Below are positions 22,501 to 34,519 of a stretch of 64,000 bases of DNA, one piece after another. The notes beneath the pieces are model-generated. The model was not told the origin of the DNA and searched no databases. It saw only the letters and a program-made list of their open reading frames with translations. Position 1 is the first letter of the stretch; each line of letters opens with the position of its first letter. This DNA is from Cloeon dipterum (lineage: Eukaryota; Arthropoda; Insecta; Ephemeroptera; Baetidae), in NCBI RefSeq assembly GCF_949628265.1, contig NC_088788.1, forward strand, positions 6,634,001 through 6,698,000, given 5' to 3'. Made by a program: the position numbers and the translations under genes.

Positions 22501-25500
22501 GGTTTCTGACCCTCGGCGTGGCTTATCGTCCCACTGATATTATTGATAGTTTCTTCATCATCGATTTCTACATTTCTCCTTAAAGCAGGGGTAGAGGCAG
22601 GTGAATTTGAGAGCGAGATATTTTCAGAAGCTGTAAAAAATAAGCATAAATGCACCACTACAATTAAATTCAAGCTTTCAATCCAGCACATATAGCTGTA
22701 GAATAACATTTTTGGCATTTTTGCATCATTCACAATTATGCCAAACAGATATTTTTAATCGCCTTAACGCGTATCACAGACAAAGGTTCAGCTAATATTC
22801 GTTGAGACGTCATCATTGCATTGGGCGCATTGGTGGGAATCATAATTACGGATTTGGCCCTTTTTTATGTAATTGGGGCGCTTATTGAAATTATTTTTAT
22901 TTTCGTACATGTATCTCACAAAAAATAATGGTTTATTACCAAAAATTCGTTTGGCAAAATCAACATTTTTCTGAACGCGTGGATGGCTGTCTTTTCTAAA
23001 GATTTGACAGGAAGTTATAACTTACCTGTCCCTAAACTATGCCTTGGACGAAATAACGTAAGGTTGGGATTTCTCTTTTGTTCCTCACTTGTATCGTAGC
23101 TGCTCCCATCACCTTCTATTCGGAAATTAAATATTTTATTTAAAGAAATTTTGTTGTCATAATGTAAGTACCTGCAGTCGATATATTTTCTGTTGCGGAT
23201 GAAGATACCCCACCGATTGAAATATCAGATCTTCTTGGGGTTGCTGTTCTGTCTGTAACGTCTGAAGATGCAGAAAAATGAGTGCCAACTGGAGCATACG
23301 GGATTTCAAGAGGTGGTTCAGGCTGGCTCGCTCTCTGACTATAGGATTGCTGATGTTGTAATGCCGATGAGGATGTAGGAAATCCACCAGGATTGCTGTG
23401 ATGCCTGGTAGTCGATCGGTTGGCTGGTGGCGGGAGATGATTCCGGTCGATGAAGCGCTGTTCGTCGATCTGTGGTGGTGAAGGGGTTCCGGTTGCCGTG
23501 TTGGCCTGCAGGCTCGTGTTAGAGCTATTCAGGAAGGACTTCATATATTGCCCAAAAAGATTTAAATTGATGTTGTCTGAAATAAGAATAAAAATAAATT
23601 GATTTTTCGTGTTAAATTTTTGATTGTATAGGTATTTACTAGCAAGAGAATAGTTATTATTTAGCTCTATTATTTTCTCATCATCGATAATGCGCATTGA
23701 TCCTTATACCAGAGGGGAAGAGTAAACAAATTTGAACGCTTGAGAGCTTCATAAGCTGTTGAAAATATGCAACGAATTATTAAATTTAAGCTTTCCCAGC
23801 AGAAGAATATGGGTTTTTCGCTATAACTGCTCTCGCTTATGGCAATTGTTTTTTTTCTGGATTCCAAAAGCTTCCTGGCTCACTTATTTGAAGATTTGTC
23901 ATGGCGTAAACTTACGTGTAGGTAAATTTTGCCTCAAAGGGTTGTGATTCTCACTGGTGGAAGAATCTGGTTTCTGACCCGAGGCGTGGCTTATCGTGCC
24001 ACTGATTTTATTGATTGTGTCTTCATCATCGATTTCTACATTTCTCCTTAAAGCAGGGGTAGAGGCAGGTGAATTCGAGAGCGAGATATTTTCAGAAGCT
24101 GGACGAGGTAAGTTAAGGTTGGGATTCTCTTTGGTGGAAGACCCTTGTTCCTCACTTGTATCGTAGCTGCTCCCATCACCTTTTATTCGGAAATTAAATA
24201 TTTTATTTAAAGAAATTGTGTTGTCATAATGTAAGTACCTGCAGTCGATATATTTCCTGTGGCGGATGAAGATACTCCACCGATTGAAAGATCAGATCTA
24301 CTTGGGGTAGCAGATCTAGTTGCTGTTCTGTCTGTAACGTCTGAAGATACTGGAGCGTACGGGATTTCAAGAGGTGTTTCAGGCTGGCTCGCTCTCTGAC
24401 TATAGGATTGCTGATGTTGTAATGCCGATGAGGATGTAGGAAATTCACCAGGATTGCTGTCGTGCCTGGTGGTCGATCGGTTGGCTGGTGGCGGGAGATG
24501 ATTCCGCTCGATGAAGCGCAGTTCTTCGATCTGTGGTGGTGGAGGGGTGCCTGTGGCCGCGTTGGCCTGCAGGCTCGTGTTGGAGCTATTCAGGATGGTC
24601 AGGTCCAAGGCACCCTCCATATGTTGCCGAAAAAGATTTAAATTGATGTTGTCTGAAATAAGAATACAAAATTAATTGATTTTTCGTGTTAAATTTTTAA
24701 TTGTATAGGTACTAGCAAAAGAATAGTTATTATTTAGCTCTAATTTCTCATCATCGATAATGCGCATTGATCCTAATAGCAGAGGGCAAGAGCAAACAAA
24801 TTTGAACGCTTGAGAGATTCATAAGCTGTTGAAAATATGTAACGAATTATTTAAATTTAAGCTTTCCCAGCAGAAGAATATGGGGTTTTCGCTATAACTG
24901 CTCTTGCTTATGGCAATTGTTTTTTTTTTGATTCCAAAAGCTTCCCGCTGGCTCTATTTGTTAAAGATTTGTCATGGCGTAAACTTACGTGTAGGTAAAT
25001 TTTGCCTCGGAATGGGAATCAAAGGGTTGTGATTATCACTGGTGGAAGATTCTGGATTTCGGCCCGAGTTATGTATCTCTCTGATTATTGGGTAATCAAT
25101 TACCGATGGTCTTGTAGCTTGATTATCAATACCCGCACATTTGCGTATTTTAGAGGAAGAAGCAAGCGATCTCGAAAGTGACAAATCATCAGAGGCTAAA
25201 AAATAAGCAATGCATTATTAAATTCAATCTTTCCAGCCAACACCATAGCTTTAAATAATGTAATAATTGCGTTACTCAAAATGAGATTTATACTTAATAT
25301 AATTTTTAATATAATAGAGCCTAATATTATATATTTAAAATGCAATTTTTCAGACTAGAGTCCAATCCCCACTTTTTGAGACATCCTATCACTGCTCAGG
25401 AGTGAGTGGGGAGAATAGGGACCGAGGAATTTGAAAACTTTTAAGTAATTTGTCTGCCTCTTGGATTTAGTTTAAATATTTTATGTGATTCAAACAAATC

Positions 25501-26067
25501 TATATTATTGTTTTATCGCTAGAACCAATTCTGCAGTCTAATTGTTCAATCGAAGATCCGCCAACTTCCCCGAGATCATCATTTGGACTAGCAGGTTGCT
25601 CCTCCTGAAGGGTTTCAAGATGGTTTTCAAAATTGGAATCGTCGATTTTTAAAATTTTGGAAGGAGTTGAAGTAGGCGAATCGTCTCTTCCTAGAAATCA
25701 CGATTGTAATTATTTCACACGCTTGCAGCAATGGCATAGGAATGTCTTTAAATGAATTAGTAAACATAAAAGTTTTAACCTTCGACTTTTCGTCTTAGTG
25801 TAGGCGTCGGTAATTCACTTTGGTCAGTGCTCAATCCAGATGAAGCGGGAGCTTTTTCAGCTTCTTGGCTAGATACGCCATGTTCGGGCGATGGTTGTTC
25901 TTTCCTTCCAGAATTATCAGACATATTTCTGAGAAAAAATGAATAATTTACTCGACATGTTAGAAATATTTGTGAGGCTCTCTTGGTATTTACCTGCTGC
26001 GGCAGATATTATTAGTGCAAGTATCATCTTTCATGTTTTTCTGACAGTTTGGGCAAATTCCCGACAT
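16592..26067 (-). CDS. Gene B: Cys-module protein with massively amplified Ser/Pro exons
   Basis: The ATG at 26,067 opens CPNCQKNMKDDTCTNNIC, the same C-x2-C-x7-C-x4-C module as gene C. Exons near 25,927-25,785, about 25,692-25,520 and 25,197-24,990 match gene C almost base for base. Then follow six to seven copies of a Ser/Pro-rich exon (core SSNTSLQANTATGTPSPPQI) at about 24.6, 23.5, 22.1, 21.0, 19.9, 18.9 and 17.4 kb, alternating with an exon whose core is SNSPASTPALRRNVEIDDEE. Donors and acceptors are kept at most copies, so very long Ser/Pro-rich isoforms are possible. The last exon has two to three 43-residue units and ends in GERE then TAA at 16,592, again just before an in-frame finger-like CRFCEEVVYNMKRMGSHD. 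I do not recognise the function; a repetitive, disordered, rapidly evolving protein is all that can be said. Confidence 0.65.
18340..24650 (-). repeat. Tandem exon-pair array inside gene B
   Basis: A unit of about 1.06 kb (up to 1.4 kb in some copies) holding one Ser/Pro exon, an intron and one acidic/Ser exon is repeated six times. Copies at 19.54-20.60 kb, 20.60-21.66 kb and 21.66-22.7 kb are almost identical even in the introns, so the expansion is recent or kept uniform by gene conversion. Two copies (18.3-18.5 kb and 23.0-23.1 kb) split the fused acidic exon into two separate exons, which shows the ancestral layout. Confidence 0.8.
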
Positions 26068-27535
26068 TTCGAAAAATAAATTTTCGACTCTTACAGTAGC
26101 TGCAAGAAAAAATAAATATGATAGAAAAGCGGAAAATTTGAAGAATGTCATGCTTTGATTTTAATAAATTCCAATAGGCAACACAAAGAAAACTACGCAT
26201 GATTCTAATTATGGAGAAATATTCTAAATACTTCTATTTTGATTGCGGCTTTAAAAAACATCTAAACCATTCATACTTTCAATTTAACGATTTATTCCAT
26301 GTTCATATTTATTTAAATCTAAAATCTATGAAATAGTTCCTGAATTTTGTAAATGAAAAAACGAGTCAAACATTATATTTCCTTGCATAAAAAAGCACGC
26401 ACACACACTAAAAATTATCATTACCAAAAATTAAAGTTACCTTTAATAATTTCTTCCTGAAGTATGCTTAGCCACAAAGATCAGAGAATCAGCGTCCGTC
26501 TTCCAGAAGATCTCAGAATAAAATGAATTCTCTCACAAAATGCTTGGAATATTGGTTTGCAACCCTCAGCTGAATTACTCAGATCGTCAAGATTTTTATC
26601 TATTCATTGACATAAAATGACACTGCAGCGTTCAAATTCTGCTCTTGAATTTCTTCATATGCGGCGTGAAATTTGATCAATATTATTCATTGTTAGATTT
26701 TTTAAGAGGACGAATTCCATGTAAAATAAAATTTAAAAATTTAGGCGCATGAATTTATTGAACTTACAAACGTTTTCGTGAAATTGAAAAATATAATCAT
26801 GAAACGTTTTTAATATTGCTATGCAAGCACTTGAAAATTTCTGGAACTTAAATTTGTTCTAGATTCCATATACTAATTTAAGATAAGAAAAATCATCTAA
26901 TGGAATGGATCGTGAAAAATTCTCAGACCAGGCTCCATAAAAAATCTTCTCGGTTTGTGGCTTCTAGAGAACAGTATTGGCAACCAAAATGCTTGGAATA
27001 TTGCTTTGCCCTAACCAAATTTCTTAGATTTTACAAGATCCCAGATCTGCGGAAGAAGAAGCGAAATTCCGCTTCAACAAACACACCCGCTAGCAATGCG
27101 ACGTGTGTGGGAATAAAGACGAGTGCGACAAAAACGAACTTCTTATGCAACGCGCTTCGCACGTCCGTTAGGCACGTTGCCAACCTAACAAATTTTGCAG
27201 ATGGATTATAGCAGTGAGATTTGAGAATTTATAGATTGAACTGAAATTTTACGGTCAGGAATTAAAACGCGAAATGGTTTCTCATGAATTATAGAATTCT
27301 TTTTTTCTTCTTAGTTTGACTCGCTACATCGCCCGGTTCTTCGTCAATTCTATTTTTCCAGAATGAAATCTTATTGAAGTCTGCAAGACTTAATTTTCAT
27401 TTAATTAAATGCTATTCGGAAAATCATTTCACGTTTAATTCCATCCGCTACACATTTTTAAAAGTCGCATAAATTAAAAGCTCTTTATGTAGTTTCCTTT
27501 TTATTTAAACCGAGCTGTATTCTTATGATATTACT
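26068..27535. other. Gene B 5' flank, left of the giant element
   Basis: AT-rich DNA with no convincing exon. It is closely similar to 57,080-59,300, the spacer between genes A and D (shared words include AGATAAGAAAAATCATC and AAAATGCTTGGAATAT). It is therefore the left half of the normal inter-gene spacer; the right half resumes at about 52,226, on the other side of the mobile element. Confidence 0.6.
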
Positions 27536-27544
27536 CTATAAACA

Positions 27545-27566
27545 GAATAGCGTCACTTATGGCATC
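27545..27566 (+). repeat. Left terminal inverted repeat
   Basis: Contains the 15-bp word GTCACTTATGGCATC at 27,552-27,566. It is the single left-end copy of the motif that occurs six times at the right end. Confidence 0.75.
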
Positions 27567-27984
27567 CTTCTGAATATTTTTATTGTTTTGTTTACAAAAA
27601 TGATAGTAATGAATTCGCTTCATACTTGCTGTGGGCGTCAATGCGGTTGGGGGGGTGTTAAAAAATATTTTTTTGGATTTTTTGGGGTTGGGGTTGGGGG
27701 TGAAAAAAATGGTCAAAGTTGACGAATTTCAGAGGTTGGCATTATCAAGGTGATGGGCGTCATCCAAGCTGGACGGTTGTAAATGGGTGGGGATGGTGCC
27801 AAAACAACCGGTTTTTCGAGTGTGGTATGGGAAGGTGGCAGCACCAGTGGTGTTGTGAGCGCTGCGCGGTAGTGATTACAGACCATCTGGCGCATGCGCC
27901 TTGACATCATTTGTGATTGTGCCATGAGTGCTTTTCTAAAAGTCGCCGCCATTGTTGTCTGAGTTTATGCCCTGAATTTATGCC
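27567..27984. other. Left subterminal region with G-rich runs
   Basis: There is no gene. The plus strand has a run of seven G at 27,649-27,655 and GGGGTTGGGGTTGGGGG at 27,684-27,700, spaced like a potential G-quadruplex. Nothing equivalent is obvious at the right end. Confidence 0.5.
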
Positions 27985-30900
27985 GCGGGCAAAGTTTTAA
28001 GTCCCCGTAGGCGCCCAGCGTTGCATGCAGCAGGGCCAGGTGTATGCCCTGGGCGCCCTGCTTGCTGCCAAGCACCGCTAACTTGGCAGTTGGAGAGTGT
28101 TAGGGGACCGAGCTGGGTGAGGACGGAGTTGGCTGCGTGGCGGGGTGAGTGGAAACAGTTTTAAAATTGAAATATGTGTAAGGCATTGATTTTTGGCCTT
28201 CCTTATTGCGCTATATCATGTATTTTATGGACAGTGACTGATTAACTTTGTTTTCAGGCATGTGAGAGTCCAGACGGCGGCACGAGAGGTGCAGCAGTCA
28301 GTCTGAGACGCCCCGCCAGCAGCCGTGCCAAGGCTGGGAGTCCCCAGGAGCACCTCTGGGGCATGCTGCAGTGAGAGGCGGTTGCCCTGGGCGCCCTGCT
28401 AGCCGCCAAACACTTCGAAGCTGGCAGTTGGAGAGTGGTTGGCGACCGAGCTGGGTGGCGAAGGAGTTGTCTGCGTGTTGGGGTGAGTGAAAACTGTTTT
28501 ACATGTGCAATATGTGTTTGGCATTCAGCTGTGGCCTTCCTTATTGCGCCATGTTGTGTTTTTTGTGCGCTGTGACTGATTCACTTTGATTTCAGGCATG
28601 TCTGAGTCCAGACGGTGGCACGAGAGGTGCAGCAGTCAGTCTGAGACGTCCCGCCAGCAGCCGTGCCAAGGCTGGAGCACCTCTGGGGCATGCTGCAGTG
28701 AGAGGCGGTTGCCCTGGGCGCCCTGCTAGCCGCCAAACACTTCGAAGCTGGCAGTTGGAGAGTGGTTGGCGACCGAGCTGGGTGGCGAAGGAGTTGTCTG
28801 CGTGTTGGGGTGAGTGAAAACTGTTTTACATGTGCAATATGTGTTTGGCATTCAGCTGTGGCCTTCCTTATTGCGCCATGTTGTGTTTTTTGTGCGCTGT
28901 GACTGATTCACTTTGATTTCAGGCATGTGAGAGTCCAGACGGTGGCACGAGAGGTGCAGCAGGCAGTCTGAGACGCCCCGCCAGCAGCCTTGCCAAGGCT
29001 GGGAGTCCCCAGGAGCACCTCTGGGGCATGCTGCAGTGAGAGGCGGTTGCCCTGGGCGCCCTGCTAGCCGCCAAACACCTCGAAGCTGGCAGTTGGAGAG
29101 TGGTTGGCGACCGAGCTGGGTGGCGAAGGAGTTGTCTGCGTGTGGGGTGAGTGAAAACTGTTTTACATGTGCAATATGTGTTTGGCATTCAGCTGTGGCC
29201 TTCCTTATTGCGCCATGTTGTGTTTTTTGTGCGCTGTGACTGATTCACTTTGATTTCAGGCATGTGAGAGTCCAGACGGTGGCACGAGAGGTGCAGCAGT
29301 CAGTCTGAGACGTCCCGCCAGCAGCCGTGCCAAGGCTGGAGCACCTCTGGGGCATGCTGCAGTGAGAGGCGGTTGCCCTGGGCGCCCTGCTAGCCGCCAA
29401 ACACTTCGAAGCTGGCAGTTGGAGAGTGGTTGGCGACCGAGCTGGGTGGCGAAGGAGTTGTCTGCGTGTTGGGGTGAGTGAAAACTGTTTTACATGTGCA
29501 ATATGTGTTTGGCATTCAGCTGTGGCCTTCCTTATTGCGCCATGTTGTGTTTTTTGTGCGCTGTGACTGATTCACTTTGATTTCAGGCATGTCTGAGTCC
29601 AGACGGTGGCACGAGAGGTGCAGCAGTCAGTCTGAGACGTCCCGCCAGCAGCCGTGCCAAGGCTGGAGCACCTCTGGGGCATGCTGCAGTGAGAGGCGGT
29701 TGCCCTGGGCGCCCTGCTAGCCGCCAAACACTTCGAAGCTGGCAGTTGGAGAGTGGTTGGCGACCGAGCTGGGTGGCGAAGGAGTTGTCTGCGTGTTGGG
29801 GTGAGTGAAAACTGTTTTGCATGTGCAATATGTGTTTGGCATTCAGCTGTGGCCTTCCTTATTGCGCCATGTTGTGTTTTTTGTGCGCTGTGACTGATTC
29901 ACTTTGATTTCAGGCATGTGAGAGTCCAGACGGTGGCACGAGAGGTGCAGCAGGCAGTCTGAGACGCCCCGCCAGCAGCCTTGCCAAGGCTGGGAGTCCC
30001 CAGGAGCACCTCTGGGGCATGCTGCAGTGAGAGGCGGTTGCCCTGGGCGCCCTGCTAGCCGCCAAACACCTCGAAGCTGGCAGTTGGAGAGTGGTTGGCG
30101 ACCGAGCTGGGTGGCGAAGGAGTTGTCTGCGTGTGGGGTGAGTGAAAACTGTTTTACATGTGCAATATGTGTTTGGCATTCAGCTGTGGCCTTCCTTATT
30201 GCGCCATGTTGTGTTTTTTGTGCGCTGTGACTGATTCACTTTGATTTCAGGCATGTGAGAGTCCAGACGGTGGCACGAGAGGTGCAGCAGTCAGTCTGAG
30301 ACGTCCCGCCAGCAGCCGTGCCAAGGCTGGAGCACCTCTGGGGCATGCTGCAGTGAGAGGCGGTTGCCCTGGGCGCCCTGCTAGCCGCCAAACACTTCGA
30401 AGCTGGCAGTTGGAGAGTGGTTGGCGACCGAGCTGGGTGGCGAAGGAGTTGTCTGCGTGTTGGGGTGAGTGAAAACTGTTTTACATGTGCAATATGTGTT
30501 TGGCATTCAGCTGTGGCCTTCCTTATTGCGCCATGTTGTGTTTTTTGTGCGCTGTGACTGATTCACTTTGATTTCAGGCATGTCTGAGTCCAGACGGTGG
30601 CACGAGAGGTGCAGCAGTCAGTCTGAGACGTCCCGCCAGCAGCCGTGCCAAGGCTGGAGCACCTCTGGGGCATGCTGCAGTGAGAGGCGGTTGCCCTGGG
30701 CGCCCTGCTAGCCGCCAAACACTTCGAAGCTGGCAGTTGGAGAGTGGTTGGCGACCGAGCTGGGTGGCGAAGGAGTTGTCTGCGTGTTGGGGTGAGTGAA
30801 AACTGTTTTGCATGTGCAATATGTGTTTGGCATTCAGCTGTGGCCTTCCTTATTGCGCCATGTTGTGTTTTTTGTGCGCTGTGACTGATTCACTTTGATT

Positions 30901-31380
30901 TCAGGCATGTGAGAGTCCAGACGGTGGCACGAGAGGTGCAGCAGGCAGTCTGAGACGCCCCGCCAGCAGCCTTGCCAAGGCTGGGAGTCCCCAGGAGCAC
31001 CTCTGGGGCATGCTGCAGTGAGAGGCGGTTGCCCTGGGCGCCCTGCTAGCCGCCAAACACCTCGAAGCTGGCAGTTGGAGAGTGGTTGGCGACCGAGCTG
31101 GGTGGCGAAGGAGTTGTCTGCGTGTGGGGTGAGTGAAAACTGTTTTACATGTGCAATATGTGTTTGGCATTCAGCTGTGGCCTTCCTTATTGCGCCATGT
31201 TGTGTTTTTTGTGCGCTGTGACTGATTCACTTTGATTTCAGGCATGTGAGAGTCCAGACGGTGGCACGAGAGGTGCAGCAGGCAGTCTGAGACGCCCCGC
31301 CAGCAGCCGTGCCAAGGCTGGAGCACCTCTGGGGCATGCTGCAGTGAGAGGCGGTTGCCCTGGGCGCCCTGCTCGCCGGC
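27985..31380 (+). repeat. Left terminal exon-intron array, eleven units
   Basis: One diverged unit (27,985-28,258) is followed by ten units starting at about 28,259, 28,597, 28,923, 29,260, 29,588, 29,914, 30,251, 30,579, 30,905 and 31,242. Each has a GC-rich block of about 213-224 bp ending at a strong donor (GTGAGTG) and an intron-like part of about 113 bp ending in TTTGATTTCAG. Units differ by CATGTGAG or CATGTCTG at the start, a 10-bp insert (GAGTCCCCAG) and one extra T before the donor. A higher-order unit of 991 bp (three units) is repeated three times almost perfectly. The array points inward. Confidence 0.85.
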
Positions 31381-31449
31381 CATGCTTCGGTCTTCATGCT
31401 GGTGGCAGCCATTGGAGGGACTGTGCAGGAATGGAATGTAATGAATGGA

Positions 31450-31483
31450 AATAAATACACAGTTATGAAGTAAAAATTTTATT
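31450..31483. terminator. Convergent polyA signals
   Basis: AATAAA on the plus strand at 31,450-31,455 follows the last array unit. AATAAA on the minus strand (plus-strand TTTATT at 31,478-31,483) lies 50 bp past the methyltransferase stop. The array transcript and the methyltransferase transcript would end tail to tail within about 30 bp. Confidence 0.6.
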
Positions 31484-31532
31484 GAATATGACTCGTGTTG
31501 TTATGAAAGAGGAGAATGAGGCGTACGTTTTG

Positions 31533-34390
31533 TTAGATTTTGAATGCACGTCCGAGTGATTCAGCCAGAAGGGGGGGTACCGCGTTTCCAATCTGTAGAG
31601 CAATATTATTAATTATCAAAGGGCTTTAATGACTTAGATAGGCTACCTGTCGCTGAACTTGAGCTATGGTCCCTTTGAATTTGAAGTTGTCTGGAAAGGT
31701 CTGTGCTCGTGCAAACTCTCGTATTGTCAGGGTTCTATTGTAGATAGGATGGATGATTGTCCCAGTCTTAGAAGCAAGGGTTGGTCTTGTTAAAACTGTC
31801 ATGAAGAGGTCGGACCATCGCAGTCTGCCATAAGCTCCTTTCCAGTCACCATTAGAGCGAGAGGACTTTACCAGTGACTTAGGTGCAAGGGGCATGCCTC
31901 TAATGGAAGTAGAGAAGAGGAAGATTAATTTTAAATAAATTTTAAGCGAAGTTAGCGCAAACGTTTTGAAGCATTCCTCGTGTTCTGACTGAGGTAGGCA
32001 TCGCCAGTCTGACCCTGGCGGGATCATTGTGATCCTTTTTTGGTCATCTGGATTCAGTGACGTGGGGAGCTTATGCAATCGCAAAGTGTCACTGCCATTC
32101 CTCATCTGTGAAGAAATGTTATTAATAGTTTCGGATTGAAATGATTGTTATACTCACTTTGAATTGGAAAGTTGAGTTGATTGAGTTGTAGCTGATTTTG
32201 TTGCCGCTCTCTTGTGGCTCAACATCTGGCAAATCAGCAATGGCGTGGTGCACAGTAACTTTTTGAAAGTAAGCTTCCTGTTTGTCCGTGAATGACTGTA
32301 GGGGGAAGGAAGCTACGAATTAGGCAGTGGTGGAAAGCATGAATTGGTACCAGAGTATGACTGGCTGCTTTGACACTTGTGACTTCCAGACCAGAGTAAT
32401 GGGTGCTTATTGGTGCTGCAGCCAGCCGTCTGCTGTCGAGGGTGCCAAACAGGAAGAACCTAGCAGATTGGGAAATGTTGTTAGTGGGATTAGTGAAGTT
32501 TTGGAGAGGACAACCTAGGGCGTTGTTGAGGTGCGCCGAAATCAGCAGCCTGTAAGACATTGAAGTTGAAATAATAACCCAAGTCTTTGGTTGCCTGCAG
32601 CGCTGCCAGAAAGTGTTTTCCACCATCCTCTGTGATGAAGGATTTGACATTTTCCATCAAGAAGCACTTAGGCCTGAAGTAGGCGACGATTTCCAGAAAC
32701 ACTGGAACTTGTGATTTCTGAAGAATGGCATGAAAGAAACAATGGAAAGTTGATTTTAGTGAATTCTAAGTAGTTACGTTTGTGACTGAGGTGTTGTTGT
32801 TTTTGAATCTATTTAATTTGGAGAATCCTTGGCACGGCGGTCCTCCAATAATCATTTCCACCTCGCCGGTTTGTGGCAGCTTCTGTCCCTTTTTTGTGAA
32901 CAATGCTCCCTATTTTGGATTTAGGAGTATTAATCTTCCTTGGTGTTGTGCTCGAACAAGTTACCGTTTTTAGTTCTTTCAACCAGTCAATGGCTGAACT
33001 TTGGTACACTGTTGCTTGTCTGAAGTTGGCAGCGAAGGATTTGCACGCTGTAGGGTCTGCGTCAACTGCCCAAAGGCAGGTTGTCAGGTGGCTCATCTCC
33101 AACCCTAGGGATAATCCTCCGCAGCCGCAGAACAGATCTAGGCATCGGAGTGGATTTGATTCGAGTGACGGAGTAACACTCTTTGTTGAAGCAAGGGAGC
33201 CATCAAGCATCGAAAGCTGTTAGCATAAATGAATTCAATTACTAATTTTGGGATGGAAGCAGGCAATACAACTTGGTTGGTTTGCATGTCTAGGAGACTG
33301 TTGCAGATGTATGTGGCCGTTCCGTATTGATCGATGTCGGTTGTGTACTTCACTTCCAGTGTGTTATGGAACGAGACGTTAACGACCGCGACGAAAAGTG
33401 CACCAGAAATTTCAGTTTCTGTGAATGGTAGTGAAGATGGTTTTAAAAAAAGCGGAGGGTTTTGTTAAATGAGTATATTCACTGTATGAAGACAAGTGTA
33501 GAAGATTTGCAGGCGATTCTTGCGAACAACTGTTGGTCTCAGGAGGTCTGACAAAGCAAGTGACAGCCAACCGAATCTTTGATGCAGCGAGTACCTGGTC
33601 TGATTTTTTGTCACCGGTTTTTTTGACCTTGATTTTGTCAACGCGGACAACGCGGAGTAATTTTTGTCCAGGCACTTCTGGCAATTGCTCTGATTTGAGT
33701 GTTGTGGCTAAGCATGTCCCCTTCTCAATAGCAACGGACGAGCCGAACCGCACCTGTGACACCATAATGAAACATTTGATAGAGTTTTTGTTGGCCTTTT
33801 GAATATTAAAATGATGTGTTACAGAAGTTAGGCCATTCAATCCGTCCGTTGTGACGTGCGCCAGCATCTTTCGTTTGCTTGAATACCTGCAAGGGCACCA
33901 CTTGTCTTGTTCGTTGAAAATCATTGTTGGTAGGAACGAGGATCCATCAAAACTGCACGAGTGTTTAATCGCTAATTAGGCAAAACTTGTTGTTTAAGTG
34001 TATTATAAGTACTAGAGTCTGCAGAAATATGAAGCATCTGTAGAAGCCTCCTGCATGGATGGTAGAACTCGAATAGTATCACGGAGGGCCCTGTCTTCCA
34101 CGTAATGGCATCCTTTAATTTGGACCAACTCATTTGGCGGTCCGTTCTGGATGAGAGTCTTAGCAACTCGCCTATGGGAATAAATTAGAGCTGCGAGATA
34201 TTGTAATGGTTCGTTCGAAAAGACTCACTCGAGCACTGTGATGTGGTAAATTGCCGGGGACCTGAATGCCTGATCTTCCTCTGCACTGACAATTTTGCAG
34301 AACTGATTGCCAAATTGGGCATATGATCCAAGTGGCCGCATTTTTGAGAAATTGCGTGGCAACAGTGTGTCACTTGAAGCAATTTATGCG
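31533..34390 (-). CDS. DNMT1-type cytosine-5 DNA methyltransferase carried by the element
   Basis: It transfers methyl from S-adenosylmethionine to C5 of cytosine in DNA. The catalytic motifs are in family order and in frame across short introns: motif I DLFCGCGG (about 33,120-33,143), motif IV with the catalytic Cys GGPPCQGFS (32,820-32,846), motif VI ENV (about 32,650), motif VIII QQRPR (about 32,525), a DNMT1-style SDLP-like ADLPDV segment (about 32,230), DNMT1-type GLYGRL/W equivalent AYGRLRW (about 31,830) and motif X GNAVPP (31,571-31,589), stop at 31,533. [14 protein letters not shown] before motif IV closely recalls DNMT1. A BAH-like region lies upstream (33,380-33,780; [17 protein letters not shown]). 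Introns of about 55-60 bp restore the frame each time. I see no CXXC finger or replication-foci domain, so it is shorter than a host DNMT1. The N-terminal start is unresolved (33.9-34.4 kb). Confidence 0.9.
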
Positions 34391-34519
34391 CAGAATTAGT
34401 GTAAGCACGAAGGACAGCCTTGGAGAATTGCAGTAAAAGTCCAAAATTGGAAGGTTGAGCAGAGTTGCTGAAAGTGATTCATGAGATTTTGCAGATGCAC
34501 TCCACGCCCACTGCAGTAA

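Noticed and set aside
28919-31170. 89-residue minus-strand ORFs in the left array (and their plus-strand copies at 49.3-50.3 kb)
   Set aside because: They run across the intron-exon border of each unit on the strand opposite the splice signals, and recur only because the units repeat.
33238-33263. 26-bp intron in the methyltransferase gene
   Set aside because: Too short to splice; a donor further upstream gives a 56-bp intron in the same phase, matching the other introns.
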